This document shows positions 9,401-18,199 of a DNA stretch of 33,248 nucleotides, one piece after another (the first letter of the stretch is position 1; each line of letters starts with the position of its first letter). A program made the translations under genes and the position numbers. The notes beneath the pieces are model-generated. The model saw only the letters and a program-made list of their open reading frames with translations, did no database searches and was not told the DNA's origin. This DNA is from Bryobacteraceae bacterium (GTDB lineage: Bacteria > Acidobacteriota > Terriglobia > Bryobacterales > Bryobacteraceae): contig JASHNT010000051.1 of the NCBI GenBank assembly GCA_030041495.1, positions 1 through 33,248 on the forward strand, written 5' to 3'.

Positions 9401-11055
9401 GCGGATTGCGCTGCGTGGCGCTGGTACATGAGTTGCCCGGCATCATCCGGTCCTATAATCTCCTGACTCATGCCCGAAGCCTGGCGGACTGCGCCGATAC
9501 CGTGGTCTTTCCCGCTTCCGAGGTCAGAGATGCATTTTGCGAATTCGGCTCCGTTCCCGTTGAGAGAGCAGTGATCCAGCCGCAGGGCGTCTTCAAGCCC
9601 AACCGTTATCGCGATTTGGATCCAGCCTTGGTTCGGGACGAACTGCGGGCCCGGCTCGGCTTGCGGAAGGAAGCTCGTATTGCGCTTGGCGTAGGTTTTG
9701 CCGATACCCGGAAGGGCGCGGACTGGTTCCTGGAAGCAGCTGGATTAGTGGTTGCCGAAGATCCGGGCGTCCATTTTGTCTGGGTCGGGGATTGGGAGCC
9801 CTCGATGCGCCAGCGCGCAGCAGGCTTCGCTCAGGAACGTCCGGCGGAGTTTCGCAACATCCATTTCGCCGGTCTGCAAGAAGACACGGCGTTGTACTAT
9901 GCCGGCGCCGACATCTTCGCGCTCACGTCCAGGGAAGATCCTTTCCCCTGCGTGGTGCTGGAAGCGATGGATGCGGGTTTGCCGGTCGTCGCCTTTCGTG
10001 GCTCAGGCGGAAGCAACGCGCTCATCGACCAAGCGATTGGAGAAAACGTCGCGATGGGCGATTGCTCAGCCTTTGCCGCGGCGATTCTGCGTATCCTGAG
10101 CGACCCGATCCGCCGTGGGAGTTCTGGTGATCGTGGCCGCGCTCTCATCTCAGAGCGTTTTTCCTTCCGCAAATATGCATTCGAACTCGCCAAACTGGCC
10201 GGGATTGCCGTTCGCAAAGTCTCCGTCGTCGTGCCGAATTTCAACTATGGGCAATATCTTCCCGCGCGGATGTCATCGATCCTTCAACAGACGTATCCGA
10301 TCTACGAAGTGATCTTCTTGGATGACGCCTCCACCGACGATAGCCTGTCCATCGCCGCAGCACTCTTATCGTCTGCTTCCGTGGATTCCCGGATCGTGAC
10401 CAACCCGGTGAATTCCAAGTCAGTTACCATCCAGTGGAAGCGCGGAGTGGAACAGTCGGACGGTGAAATTGTTTGGATTGCCGAGGCTGACGATCTCAGC
10501 GATCCCGAATTTCTGGCCACCGTTGTACGGGGATTCGAGGATCCCGAGGTGATTCTCAGCTATTGTGAAAGTAAGCAAATAGGAGGTGACGGGTCCGTAC
10601 TGGCCGAGAACTACGGCGATTATCTGGCTGACCTTGGGCGCGAACGTTGGAGTCGATCGTACGTCAACGCTGGGGACGATGAAATCCGCCGCTATCTGGC
10701 GGTCAAGAACACGATTCCAAACGTAAGCGCTGTCTTGTTTCGGCGTGAACTTCTCCTTCGGATTCTGAGAGAATTCAGCGACGAGATTCGCCAGCAGCGG
10801 GTGACCGGAGACTGGAAGACCTACGCGTACCTCTTACGATCCGGGAAGCTGGCGTTTTTTCCGGAGTCGCTGAATCTACATCGCCGGCATCGGGGAGGTG
10901 TGACGATCGGTTCGTTTAACGAGTCGCAATACCGTGAGATCGAGCACATGCAGAACTGGATCGCGAGCAACCACGACCTCGATTCTGAAGTTCGAGAATC
11001 GATGCGCCGTTATCTAGGAGTCCTGCGAGAGCAATTTGGGCTAACCTGCCTGTGA
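6406..11055 (+). CDS. Four-domain sulfotransferase / WbsX (GH99-like) / GT4 / GT2 fusion protein
   Basis: This ~1549-aa protein carries several complete enzyme domains. Counted from GTG 6406: residues ~5-265 are a sulfotransferase (PSB loop GMHRGGTSV, GFKDPRT, AVRNPLSVALSF); ~285-468 a long heptad-rich coiled coil ending in the hinge LSWRVTAPLR; ~540-890 a WbsX/GH99-like domain (VAFYLPQFHP, WWGKGFTEW, FCFYFYWFRGQR, NAWNEWAEGAHLEPD); ~900-1262 a GT4 glycosyltransferase with the E-x7-E motif in EDPFPCVVLEAMD; ~1270-1490 a GT2 domain (VSVVVPNFN, FLDDAST, AEADD). Such a chain could extend and sulfate a glycan processively. No signal peptide or membrane segments are seen, so it is cytoplasmic. The start is uncertain: GTG 6406, GTG 6412 or TTG 6376, none with a strong ribosome site. 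The sulfotransferase-coiled-coil-hinge half parallels the 660-aa protein at 1171-3153. Confidence 0.92.
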   Translation: MSVSRQHVFIVLGMHRGGTSVVARALKALGVPLGNDLLPPGEDNPKGFWEDRQVLAVNEELLRHLHSAYDRLDWAWRPDESDGAIASLHSKARHLVTQRVIESGGIWGFKDPRTSRILPFWQRVIESCGFPSSYLIAVRNPLSVALSFQRRNRIPVEKTCFLWLQHMIPAILETEKKRRIVVDYDMLMTAPGDQIHRLASFLGDSLPPADTWALAEYTEQFLDRNLRHSEFTLPALASDSRVPEEACQAYRLLLQGAQDKASLEEPCTAERFRHLDASLRKYFPAIRYMNELEDQKTALYHVIGQRDTQIASLTKDLQDLAQSDILEQALSQLNAQISLLGKAAAERERQLVELLERESRQLAAHDAECAALMEVLSQASAQATLLSRTLADRDTEVARLQETLSQRNQRIAVLKGVKAKRETRIRDLNDTLAARDGYLRAMKQAVAERETQITELQAQRIELQSSLSWRVTAPLRQAYRALLSAGESLRGVLSRAGSLPVGPKSAIRPKKDKNAEPAARNEILTGPSSGDYVQDTPPPPGFKPDALLVAFYLPQFHPTPENDAWWGKGFTEWANVARARPLFKGHYQPHLPGELGFYDLRLKEVQARQAALARGYGIGAFCFYFYWFRGQRLLELPIRQYLENQELTLPFCLCWANESWSRRWDGSVGDLLLAQSHSEDDDLAFIEHVAQYMRDPRYLRVHGRPVLLVYRPSLMPDAHATAVRWRNWARREGLGDLYLIYPQSFDVRDPATFGFDAATEFPPNLSVPRVLTSQIQPSNPDFSGAVYDWRTLVERSRQYSNPEYKLFRGVCTAWDNSPRREQGASVFVNSNPDGYREWLTNALIDTKGRLPENERLVFVNAWNEWAEGAHLEPDVRYGYAWLKATRDALIASSTGDRGALGKIVIVSHDAYPHGAQFIALNLARELTSSLRCEVEIVCLGGGPLKPEFAKYGKVHDLSAANAGGPEAIQLASDLVNRGFQCALVNTTVGGHFLATLKQRGLRCVALVHELPGIIRSYNLLTHARSLADCADTVVFPASEVRDAFCEFGSVPVERAVIQPQGVFKPNRYRDLDPALVRDELRARLGLRKEARIALGVGFADTRKGADWFLEAAGLVVAEDPGVHFVWVGDWEPSMRQRAAGFAQERPAEFRNIHFAGLQEDTALYYAGADIFALTSREDPFPCVVLEAMDAGLPVVAFRGSGGSNALIDQAIGENVAMGDCSAFAAAILRILSDPIRRGSSGDRGRALISERFSFRKYAFELAKLAGIAVRKVSVVVPNFNYGQYLPARMSSILQQTYPIYEVIFLDDASTDDSLSIAAALLSSASVDSRIVTNPVNSKSVTIQWKRGVEQSDGEIVWIAEADDLSDPEFLATVVRGFEDPEVILSYCESKQIGGDGSVLAENYGDYLADLGRERWSRSYVNAGDDEIRRYLAVKNTIPNVSAVLFRRELLLRILREFSDEIRQQRVTGDWKTYAYLLRSGKLAFFPESLNLHRRHRGGVTIGSFNESQYREIEHMQNWIASNHDLDSEVRESMRRYLGVLREQFGLTCL

Positions 11056-11832
11056 CGCGGTGACCGAATCCCCTTTGAGCCGGTCCGAGACACTGGCCTG
11101 TTCTATTCCCACCGGAATGGCCGCTGCGATAGCCCCAAGGCTCAATGCTTTTGGAACGTCGAGATTCTTGTGTAACGCTTGGCCAATTGGGCAATGGTGG
11201 GAAAGGTCATGGAAAGATGCGAACAAGGCGGTTGCGCACAGTCTCAATTGAGGTCGATGAATTCACGATTCCGCTCGACCTGCAAGAGATACTCTGCTTT
11301 GGAGGACACTGCCCCTGCTGCCGGCAGCATAGACGACCCCGCGCTTCTGGAAGTCCTTCGGTCGATCCCTGACGCGGGCGCTGCGGTGGCCGCTGTTGCA
11401 ACGATGGAAAGTCAGAGTCCGCCCTGGGACATCTTTGAGGCCACGGCCTGCCCGCTAGAGGATGCTGACCAGGCAGTTGTCGCAGGAGCTTTTGCCGAGA
11501 TCGCAGCGGCTGCGACAACTAATGGACGGACCGTGCGCGCGCTAAGTGAGGAGATCCAGAGGCTCCACGATGCTTGCGCCGGGCTCTAAACGGGATCGAT
11601 TTGAGAGACTACGGCCGGACGGTGCAATCTGTTTTGGGTGGAGCCCATGCTGCGTACGAATCTGTGCGGGGGGCAGTCAGCAGTGGCCGGCTACCGCCAC
11701 CCTGTAATCCGCAGGCAGGTCGGTAACAGGTACGTTCGCCCAGGCGGTATTTGAGGAGACGATGTTGGCTGCAGAGCGATGGACACGTAGAGTAATTGTG
11801 GCCACCGGACATCCTCGCGTCGCGGAAGCTCC
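11056..11832. other. Unassigned ~0.8-kb stretch between convergent genes
   Basis: Lies between the multidomain protein and the convergent GT-C-like gene. One plus-strand open frame (11179-11589) is listed separately as a weak coding candidate. From 11590 to 11832 I see no recognisable gene, repeat or terminator on either strand. Confidence 0.4.
11179..11589 (+). CDS. Hypothetical protein (weak candidate)
   Basis: A 136-aa open frame not recognised as any family. The part from about residue 40 (SALEDTAPAAG onward) has a plausible amphipathic, acidic and Ala-rich composition and GC-biased third positions, and ends in RALSEEIQRLHDACAGL, which would make a helix. The first 40 residues look less like protein. 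No good ribosome-binding site precedes the ATG, so the frame may be a remnant of a longer gene or spurious. Confidence 0.25.
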   Translation: MANWAMVGKVMERCEQGGCAQSQLRSMNSRFRSTCKRYSALEDTAPAAGSIDDPALLEVLRSIPDAGAAVAAVATMESQSPPWDIFEATACPLEDADQAVVAGAFAEIAAAATTNGRTVRALSEEIQRLHDACAGL

Positions 11833-14298
11833 CTAGTTCACGTCCCAGGACCCGAGATCTCGGTATCCCGAACTCGCACCGTAGTCGTCCATAACGTATG
11901 TGTACAGGTGCTTGCGGCCGTGGAACCCCGGCAAGAAGCGCAGGTCGAGCTTGAGTTCCAACCGTCCGTCCGCTTCCGCCATGGACGTACCCGGCATGTC
12001 CACTTCGCATTGTGAGTTGTGGATCGCTCCCGAGGACCCCAGCTTCTGTTCCTCTGCCCAACCCGAGCCGTTATCGTTCGCAATAGTGATCGTATTAGTG
12101 GTGCGATACCACTGTAAATAGCAACCTTTGATTCCTCTAGATGTGTCGTTAATAATTACGATGACTGACGAGATGTCTGAAGTCCCGTCCGGATCGGAAT
12201 AGGAAAAACGAAATGAACCACGCGAGCCCGCGCCGGAAGCGGGATTCACGCTCAGGGCCTGCGGCGGTTGATTCTTTGCGTCGATCGCCGCACGGTTAAT
12301 CTTCATGAGGCGAAGGCCGTCCACCGTCAAGACGGTGTGGAATCCGCGGGAACTCGGCAGCTTCGCCAGAGTATCTGGGTCGAAATCGCTATCGTACATG
12401 AGGATATAGCCGGCATCCGGCTGGCTGGCCGCTGCCCATTTCAGTCCATCGTAGTTGCACGGCGCCCCGCAGGGAAGGGCACGGTACAGCGACTCCAGGT
12501 CCGGGAGGCTTCGAAGGAACCAATAGTCGGTCATGATCGGCTGGTGAATCGCTCTTGCCTGTACGATCGCGTAAAGCCGCTCGTTTACGGCTGGCGTGCC
12601 AATGCGGCGTTCGAGAGCGCGTTGACTGGCGACAATGGTATCGGCACGGTATTTGCCCATTGCAAGCACCGCGACCCACACGAGCAAACCCGCGGCAGGT
12701 ATGGGCCAAGAGATCACCAGTTGTCTGTTGCGGATGGTAATGACTATCGAGAGCAGCGCGATCAGACCGAATGCCGCCAGCCCCCACGAGTACCACTCCA
12801 TCGCTTCTGCGATCCACTCGTTGCTTTCGAAGCGAATGGCCCAGGCGGGCAAAAGGGAGGCTCCGGGCTTCCCCGTCAGGACCCAGCCGGAGAACCCCAG
12901 GACAACCACGACCGCGATTAGGGATCCGATAGTCGCGGCTCCAAGAGTCATGTTGTCCAAAGGCTTCATCAGACCCCCAAACAGCCGGTCGATGACCATG
13001 CCAATGACGAGCGCGATCAAGGGAAACACCAAGGAGGCCGTACGGATTTCATAGCTGAAGAAGAGTCCCCAGAGCAGGAGAAACGGCAGAATGAGAAGTG
13101 CGGTAATCCACCGCGCCCCTCGCAGAAGTAGGCTGCTCACGAGCAAAAGGGTAGCGGGCAGCGCCACGAACGGTCCCACGTCTCCGCGGGAATTCCAGAA
13201 AAGTTCACCGGCTGCGACCAATCGCTGAGGATAAGTTCGCCCATGGTGGAGGCCCTGAGTCAAGAGCGTGAGGTTAGAATAATCGTGGCCGCCGTATACC
13301 TGGAAAGCTTTCCCGCCATACCAGACGGCTGCGAAGCACAGCCCAAAGAGCGCGACGGCCGCGGCAGAGTTTCTCGCCGAGAAAGGTGACTCTTCCGGAC
13401 GCCTGCGAGCTACCCAAGTCGCGTAGAGGAGTGCCGCAACCAGTCCGTAAATTCCACCCTGCTTGGTTATCAGGATTCCTGTCGCAAACAGAATCGACAG
13501 CAGGACGTCGTCCCTGGATACCGGTTCCCCGGTTCTCCGGTAGACGGCATGGAAGGCGAGGAAACCGAAGAATGCGAGCGGCACATCAGCGTAACCCAGC
13601 ATCATGAAGGTAATGCCGAGGTTGTGCAACAGCAGCCAACCGTAGGTTGCCGCCCCCAACAGGAATGCCGTGCTGCGCCGCGCCGCTGCAAGGCTGAGAA
13701 AGAGAAAAAGCGTCAAAAGCGGGTACAACGCCGTCGTCGCCCTCGCGAACATCTTGACGTCCATGCGGCCGAGCAAGACGTAGCTCAGCGACCAGTTGGC
13801 AGGCATCAGTTGGGGATACCAACTGGTGCGAGTGGGGAACATCCCCGCCGCCCACTCCATCGCCCACCGGTCCCAGCTTGCGACTTCGTCATTCTCCGAA
13901 AAGACCGTGCCCCAATCGAGGTAGCAGATATAGACGAATATGGCTACTGTAGTTAGCGCGAGAATGACCCCCAATGCGGCGTTGAAAGTGCGCGGCGGTG
14001 CAAACGATGCCCAACCACTAAGATCCCAGGAAAGACTCGTGCGTGCTCGATGGGCTCGAAGTCCGACGAACGCTAGGGTCGCGATTTCGCATAGGACAAT
14101 TGCCCATACCACCGCGCTGGAATACACTCTTAGCGCGACGAGGATCGCGACCAGCCAAGTATTCGCAATTAAACTCAGCCCAAACGTGTATGCTGCCGCC
14201 TCTAATACGTCCGTCTCTTTCGACCGGAAACAGCGCCTCAACAGGGCGCCCGGCAGGTACACAATCTGAAGTAGCGCCAGAAGGCCGGTAATCAGCAT
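11833..14298 (-). CDS. GT-C-like polytopic membrane protein with periplasmic acidobacterial C-terminal domain
   Basis: The 821-aa protein has about a dozen hydrophobic segments over residues 1-570. The acidic loop ENDEVASWD at 135-143, after the second or third segment, stands where GT-C glycosyltransferases (ArnT/PMT/GT39-like) carry their catalytic acid. Residues ~676-821 form a soluble domain (SVNPASGAGS...FSYSDPDG...NSQCEVDMPGTS...GSWDV) resembling a beta-sandwich module I know from Solibacter-type proteins. The likely function is transfer of a sugar from a polyprenyl-phosphate donor on the periplasmic side, with the C-terminal domain holding the acceptor or cell-wall material. ATG 14298 has no clear ribosome site. 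It is downstream of a second such protein (14550-16589) on the same strand, suggesting a pair. Substrate unknown. Confidence 0.85.
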   Translation of the reverse strand: MLITGLLALLQIVYLPGALLRRCFRSKETDVLEAAAYTFGLSLIANTWLVAILVALRVYSSAVVWAIVLCEIATLAFVGLRAHRARTSLSWDLSGWASFAPPRTFNAALGVILALTTVAIFVYICYLDWGTVFSENDEVASWDRWAMEWAAGMFPTRTSWYPQLMPANWSLSYVLLGRMDVKMFARATTALYPLLTLFLFLSLAAARRSTAFLLGAATYGWLLLHNLGITFMMLGYADVPLAFFGFLAFHAVYRRTGEPVSRDDVLLSILFATGILITKQGGIYGLVAALLYATWVARRRPEESPFSARNSAAAVALFGLCFAAVWYGGKAFQVYGGHDYSNLTLLTQGLHHGRTYPQRLVAAGELFWNSRGDVGPFVALPATLLLVSSLLLRGARWITALLILPFLLLWGLFFSYEIRTASLVFPLIALVIGMVIDRLFGGLMKPLDNMTLGAATIGSLIAVVVVLGFSGWVLTGKPGASLLPAWAIRFESNEWIAEAMEWYSWGLAAFGLIALLSIVITIRNRQLVISWPIPAAGLLVWVAVLAMGKYRADTIVASQRALERRIGTPAVNERLYAIVQARAIHQPIMTDYWFLRSLPDLESLYRALPCGAPCNYDGLKWAAASQPDAGYILMYDSDFDPDTLAKLPSSRGFHTVLTVDGLRLMKINRAAIDAKNQPPQALSVNPASGAGSRGSFRFSYSDPDGTSDISSVIVIINDTSRGIKGCYLQWYRTTNTITIANDNGSGWAEEQKLGSSGAIHNSQCEVDMPGTSMAEADGRLELKLDLRFLPGFHGRKHLYTYVMDDYGASSGYRDLGSWDVN

Positions 14299-14549
14299 GC
14301 TTTGTCAGCGGTCCGAGCGATCGACCACTTGCGCGCGAAAATCATTCGCTGCAGTGGATATCAGCGGCCGAAGAGTTTGGGCCGGAACTTCCGTTTTCAA
14401 CTGCTTAGTATACTCCCTTGTGTTTCGCCCTTGAACCCCTTTTTGGCCAACAGTCTCGCTCCAATCATTCACTGTTGTCGAAGTGTCGGGTGTCCGGCGG
14501 ATCTCCATCGAGCTACGGATGGCCCAAAATCACGCCGAAGGAATCGCAC

Positions 14550-16589
14550 CTATTCGCCCCTCACGATCAGTTGGAACGCTGGTAAAGTGGCGCTCTCCCC
14601 GTTTGTGCAGGTCGGCCGCGCTGAAAGTTGGTGCGTACCGGCCTTGATGCCCTTCGCGGAAAAGTCAGCCTGCCATCCGCTGTTGTTGAAGTCGGGACGA
14701 TTGTAGGCAGCGCCGACGTCCGGACGAGGGCGCGACAAGGTTGCGTTGGTGACCGGTCGGCCGTCTACCAGGACCTCCACCTCCGCGAGCGGCGACGCGG
14801 GGTCTGTACAGGCCGCCCAGCCGGATAGCTGCACCTGGTTGCCGCCGGCGACGGAGATGACTGTTTTATCGTCCACCATGTCCAGATACCCCACTGCTGC
14901 CTGGCCCGGCGGTACAGTCAATTTCGGTGTGACAATCGATGAGGCCGGGCTGCCTGTCGGCACGGAAGCTGGTGCTTGCCAAACCGGTGAGTGAACCCAG
15001 TACCCGAAAATAAGCCCGAGAAATATGCCGCCTGCCAGAACCGGAATAAGAACTCGAACAGGCAGTTTTGCGACCGCTTCGATCTTCTTGAGTAGATCCG
15101 CGACAGGCCTGTCTGCGACGTCCGGAGGCGGGCGACACCACAACCCGGCGATGACCAGCATTGTCGGGCCGATAAGGCCTGCCAGCAGAAGCAAGACCCA
15201 GCCGACGGCAAGGTATCCCTTACGCGGCAGGTTCCAACTGCGAAGGAGCAGCGACTGCGGTTGCGCCCACTCTGCGAGATTGATCGTTTTGGCTGGCGGC
15301 GCATCTGGGGGAATCTCCCACATCCAGCGCTGCGTCGGTGTCCATAAGACGGGACCGGGCGGAGACTCCCACCAGATCGCGAATAGGCGCGCATTGAACG
15401 TTATCTGATTCCAATTTGCATCCCCGACCAACTCCGCCAGATTGTTCTCGCCTGCCCGAATGCTAGCAGCGTGCATGTTGCCGTAGTAGTAAAAGGCGCC
15501 CAAGAAAGAGATGACGACACCCAGCGCGGTAAGCGGAATCATCGCGGCATCGCGCCATGAGAATCGGCTTCGGCTCGCTCCAATCAGGAGCACAAGGGGA
15601 GCGACACAACTATGGAGGTAGCGGGCACCCCAGGTTTCGTCCGCATAGTAGGCGACCAAAGCGAAGCCCCCGACGAGGCCGCCGACAGTGAGCAGGACGA
15701 ACAAAGTGAGGTCACGCCTCACGCGCCATGCGCAAGGAACTGCATAGAGACTTAGCAGGATCAAGGGAGCGTAGAGCAGCAGGCCCTTAGTAGGAGAGCC
15801 GAACAGACCGATAAGACTACCCAGGTATTGAAACACGCTGTCGATCATGGTGGACCTAAACTGCACAAACGTGGTGACACCGGAAGCGAGGTAATATTGA
15901 GCCCTGGCGGCGGAATTAGCGAATGAAAGAGTCCCAGCGACTGCCAACGTGGTCAGTGCGAACGGCAGGCGCTGGCGCCAGCCCTCGCGAAACTGCGCAT
16001 ATGCCAGGTACGTGACAGCCGGGAGAAGCATCAAGCCGTTGGCCTTTGAGCCGATCGCAAGTGCACAGCACAGTCCGAAGACGATGGCCCGCCCAAAGGA
16101 TTGGATGGGACGGCCCTCCAGGGCCAAGTAGGCCGACAGCAGAAGAAACAGTGACTGCTTGGTCTCCAGCCCGATATAGGCGTAAGGCCAGAGCAGCGTT
16201 CCGAAGGCAGCCGAAAGCGCTAAGCAAACCGCCAGGCCTGGCGAGGTGAGCTTCCGAAGCCATACAAAGAGGATTGTCACGAGAAGCGCCGTGTCCAGCA
16301 TGGGCTCCATGGAGAGAATGAAGTCTTCTGAAACAATCCGCTTTCCAGCGGCCTGAAAGGGAAGGTCTAGAACTACTGGAAGGAACCCATTTCGGGACAA
16401 TTTGATCGGCAGGGCTGGACGCCCGGAGAGGCGAGCTTGGAGCGCGGCCATAATGCTGTCGCCGGAGTGCATTTCCTCGCTGGTATATCCCATTCCCGCA
16501 ATCGTGCCTGGCGTGAGGGCTGCATACGTTAAGAACGTTCCGACGAAGACCAGGAGGGCTGTTGCGCGATTCGGTCTTGACAGGGTCAT
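14550..16589 (-). CDS. GT-C-like polytopic membrane protein with C-terminal beta domain
   Basis: The 679-aa protein begins with a hydrophobic helix (TALLVFVGTFLTYAALTPG) followed by a periplasmic loop and about ten more membrane segments up to residue ~535, the layout of GT-C glycosyltransferases or dolichol-phosphate-mannose-dependent mannosyltransferases. Acidic residues in the first loop (YTSEEMHSGDS) could be catalytic. Residues ~551-679 form a soluble domain with VGYLDMVDDKTVISV, LSGWAACTD, VLVDGRPV, RPDVGAAYNRPDF and SGWQADF, a sandwich module I have seen in acidobacterial membrane proteins. It lies 251 bp upstream of the 821-aa protein on the same strand. ATG 16589 has only weak Shine-Dalgarno similarity. 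Product annotation is by architecture; no sugar specificity can be inferred. Confidence 0.85.
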   Translation of the reverse strand: MTLSRPNRATALLVFVGTFLTYAALTPGTIAGMGYTSEEMHSGDSIMAALQARLSGRPALPIKLSRNGFLPVVLDLPFQAAGKRIVSEDFILSMEPMLDTALLVTILFVWLRKLTSPGLAVCLALSAAFGTLLWPYAYIGLETKQSLFLLLSAYLALEGRPIQSFGRAIVFGLCCALAIGSKANGLMLLPAVTYLAYAQFREGWRQRLPFALTTLAVAGTLSFANSAARAQYYLASGVTTFVQFRSTMIDSVFQYLGSLIGLFGSPTKGLLLYAPLILLSLYAVPCAWRVRRDLTLFVLLTVGGLVGGFALVAYYADETWGARYLHSCVAPLVLLIGASRSRFSWRDAAMIPLTALGVVISFLGAFYYYGNMHAASIRAGENNLAELVGDANWNQITFNARLFAIWWESPPGPVLWTPTQRWMWEIPPDAPPAKTINLAEWAQPQSLLLRSWNLPRKGYLAVGWVLLLLAGLIGPTMLVIAGLWCRPPPDVADRPVADLLKKIEAVAKLPVRVLIPVLAGGIFLGLIFGYWVHSPVWQAPASVPTGSPASSIVTPKLTVPPGQAAVGYLDMVDDKTVISVAGGNQVQLSGWAACTDPASPLAEVEVLVDGRPVTNATLSRPRPDVGAAYNRPDFNNSGWQADFSAKGIKAGTHQLSARPTCTNGESATLPAFQLIVRGE

Positions 16590-16702
16590 GTCTACTCAGA
16601 GCAGTGTGGCCGCCTCATCGTGAGCCCCCGCTGGCGCTTGTGTAAAAGGAATATAGCATGGTTCTGAACTTGTCTGGTGATGTGAGATAACCACCAAAGA
16701 GC

Positions 16703-17848
16703 TCAAGCTGGCCGCCGTTTGCCCGGGGCCGCTCGCTTCTTTCCGATGAGCAACGCGAAGTCCGAGAGCACAATCCCATGCTCGATAAACACGCGCTCAA
16801 GTCCATCGATACAGTCGATGAGATGATCCGTGGCGGGGTCGTTGTGGGGGAAATTAAGCACGATCCCGGAGTAAAGCAGGTGCTGGATGGTGCCGCCGAG
16901 GAGGTTGTGATGCACTACGTCGAAGGTCTGGTGGAATAACGGCACAATCTCGTCGGACCGGACCGCCTCGCTCGGACAAACCGCCATCACCTGCTCGACC
17001 GAGCTGCGGCCCTCCGCGCGTTTTTCGATGCCGTTGCGGTACATTCGCAAATTGAGCGGCAGGAGTCCGAGCAACTGCGTGGTGAGCCTCAGTTGCATGT
17101 CCGTCCATTGAAAACGTGCAGGCCCGACGTATTCGTTAAGAACGCAAAAACCATCCGGCGTGAGTGCCCGATGAATCTCGCTGAAGAGGTATTCCAGGTT
17201 CTCGAAGTGGTGAAAGCTTTGTAGGGCGTAGATGAGATCGTAAGTGGAGGCTTCCAGGCGAATGTGATTGATGTCCTCTGCCTTAAGGTGAAGGCTGCCA
17301 CCTGCATCTTTGAGCCGTTCTCGGGCGGCAGCAAAGCGCGTTTCATGGAGATCGACTCCTATCAGGCGGCGAGCCGCGCCGGCTCGCCATACGCTGACGA
17401 GGCCATCGCCCTTGCCACACCCCAGCTCCAAGGCAACTTCAGCCGGCCTGCCCAAAGCCTCGCGGATCATCCAATCCTGCCACGTCAGGCCATCGACTAG
17501 CGCCTTCTCATAATAATGTTTCGCTACTCTCGGATGATTGAGCCAGAAGATTTGTTGACCGGCCCGAGCTTGCTCCTCAATCTGATTCCAATGCTCGACC
17601 TCGGACGACTGATGTTTTGCCACTTCGACGGGCCCTTCAAGACGCGCAAATGCTTCACTAAAGCGTAGCACCGCGGGCGTTTGACCGTGATAATGCGGCG
17701 GCAGTTTCGACGCCGCCAAATTATCGTTATATTCAGGCGAATTCAGCTTCCGAGCCGCCACACCAACGCCCCCCGAGTGAACGAATTTGCCGATTACCTC
17801 GAACAACGCTGGAATGAAAGCTGCGACAATGCCACCTGGCTTGTACAA
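16703..17848 (-). CDS. Class I SAM-dependent methyltransferase
   Basis: The 381-aa protein has the methyltransferase core in its middle: motif I ALELGCGKGDG at residues 139-149, an acidic end of strand 2 (GVDLHE, ~164-169), and post-motif II DLIYALQSFHHFENL near 204, the Methyltransf_11/25 pattern. A long helical N-terminal region (1-110) containing HWNQIEEQARAG and a C-terminal region (~260-381) with LLYSGIVLNFPH flank it, making it larger than a minimal methyltransferase. It is probably a cytosolic enzyme modifying a sugar or lipid-linked intermediate of the adjacent glycan. The start is uncertain: TTG 17848 is the most upstream option, and a GTG ~29 codons later is possible. It lies upstream of the two GT-C-like genes and could be co-transcribed with them. 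Confidence 0.85.
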   Translation of the reverse strand: MYKPGGIVAAFIPALFEVIGKFVHSGGVGVAARKLNSPEYNDNLAASKLPPHYHGQTPAVLRFSEAFARLEGPVEVAKHQSSEVEHWNQIEEQARAGQQIFWLNHPRVAKHYYEKALVDGLTWQDWMIREALGRPAEVALELGCGKGDGLVSVWRAGAARRLIGVDLHETRFAAARERLKDAGGSLHLKAEDINHIRLEASTYDLIYALQSFHHFENLEYLFSEIHRALTPDGFCVLNEYVGPARFQWTDMQLRLTTQLLGLLPLNLRMYRNGIEKRAEGRSSVEQVMAVCPSEAVRSDEIVPLFHQTFDVVHHNLLGGTIQHLLYSGIVLNFPHNDPATDHLIDCIDGLERVFIEHGIVLSDFALLIGKKRAAPGKRRPA

Positions 17849-18199
17849 AGAGATTCGCGACCAGGGTATTGCGGCAAACGGGCGGGCACGCGCGAATTTT
17901 CATCTTGGTCAGGAGTTTGACTCCACCAGTAGTCCGGATACATTTCTGCAGACTTACTTCCTACCATCTTGATTTTTGCTTGACGGCAAGCGGCGGGCCA
18001 TGCACTTTTATATATGCCGCCAAAATCAACCACCGGACTCACGCGGGGCAGTTGTGCCTCGCGAATCCGATTAACGACGGCGTGCCATTTGTCAGAGTTG
18101 CTCTGCAAGCATCCTGCTACACTAACCGTAAGTACTGCCGCACTATTCCGTTACCGCGAAGAGCGGCGTGCGTCGGGTGTAGCGTGGCGGTTGTGATCG
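17849..18199. other. Divergent intergenic region
   Basis: This 351-bp region separates the methyltransferase (minus) from the GT2-GtrA-methyltransferase fusion (plus) and must hold both promoters. An AT-rich patch (TTTTATATAT, 18005-18014) and a TACACT (18118-18123) could be -10 elements, but no -35 box lies at acceptable spacing, so no promoter is called. Confidence 0.4.

Noticed and set aside
11609-12061. 150-codon minus-strand frame overlapping the end of the GT-C-like gene
   Set aside because: Overlaps the conserved C-terminal domain in another frame and resembles nothing known.
12268-12921. 217-codon plus-strand open frame inside the GT-C-like gene
   Set aside because: Antisense to a membrane protein with consistent hydrophobic segments; its own sequence looks random.
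17980-18013. TTGACG ... TTATAT as a promoter in the divergent region
   Set aside because: The spacing of about 22 bp is too long for a standard sigma-70 promoter.
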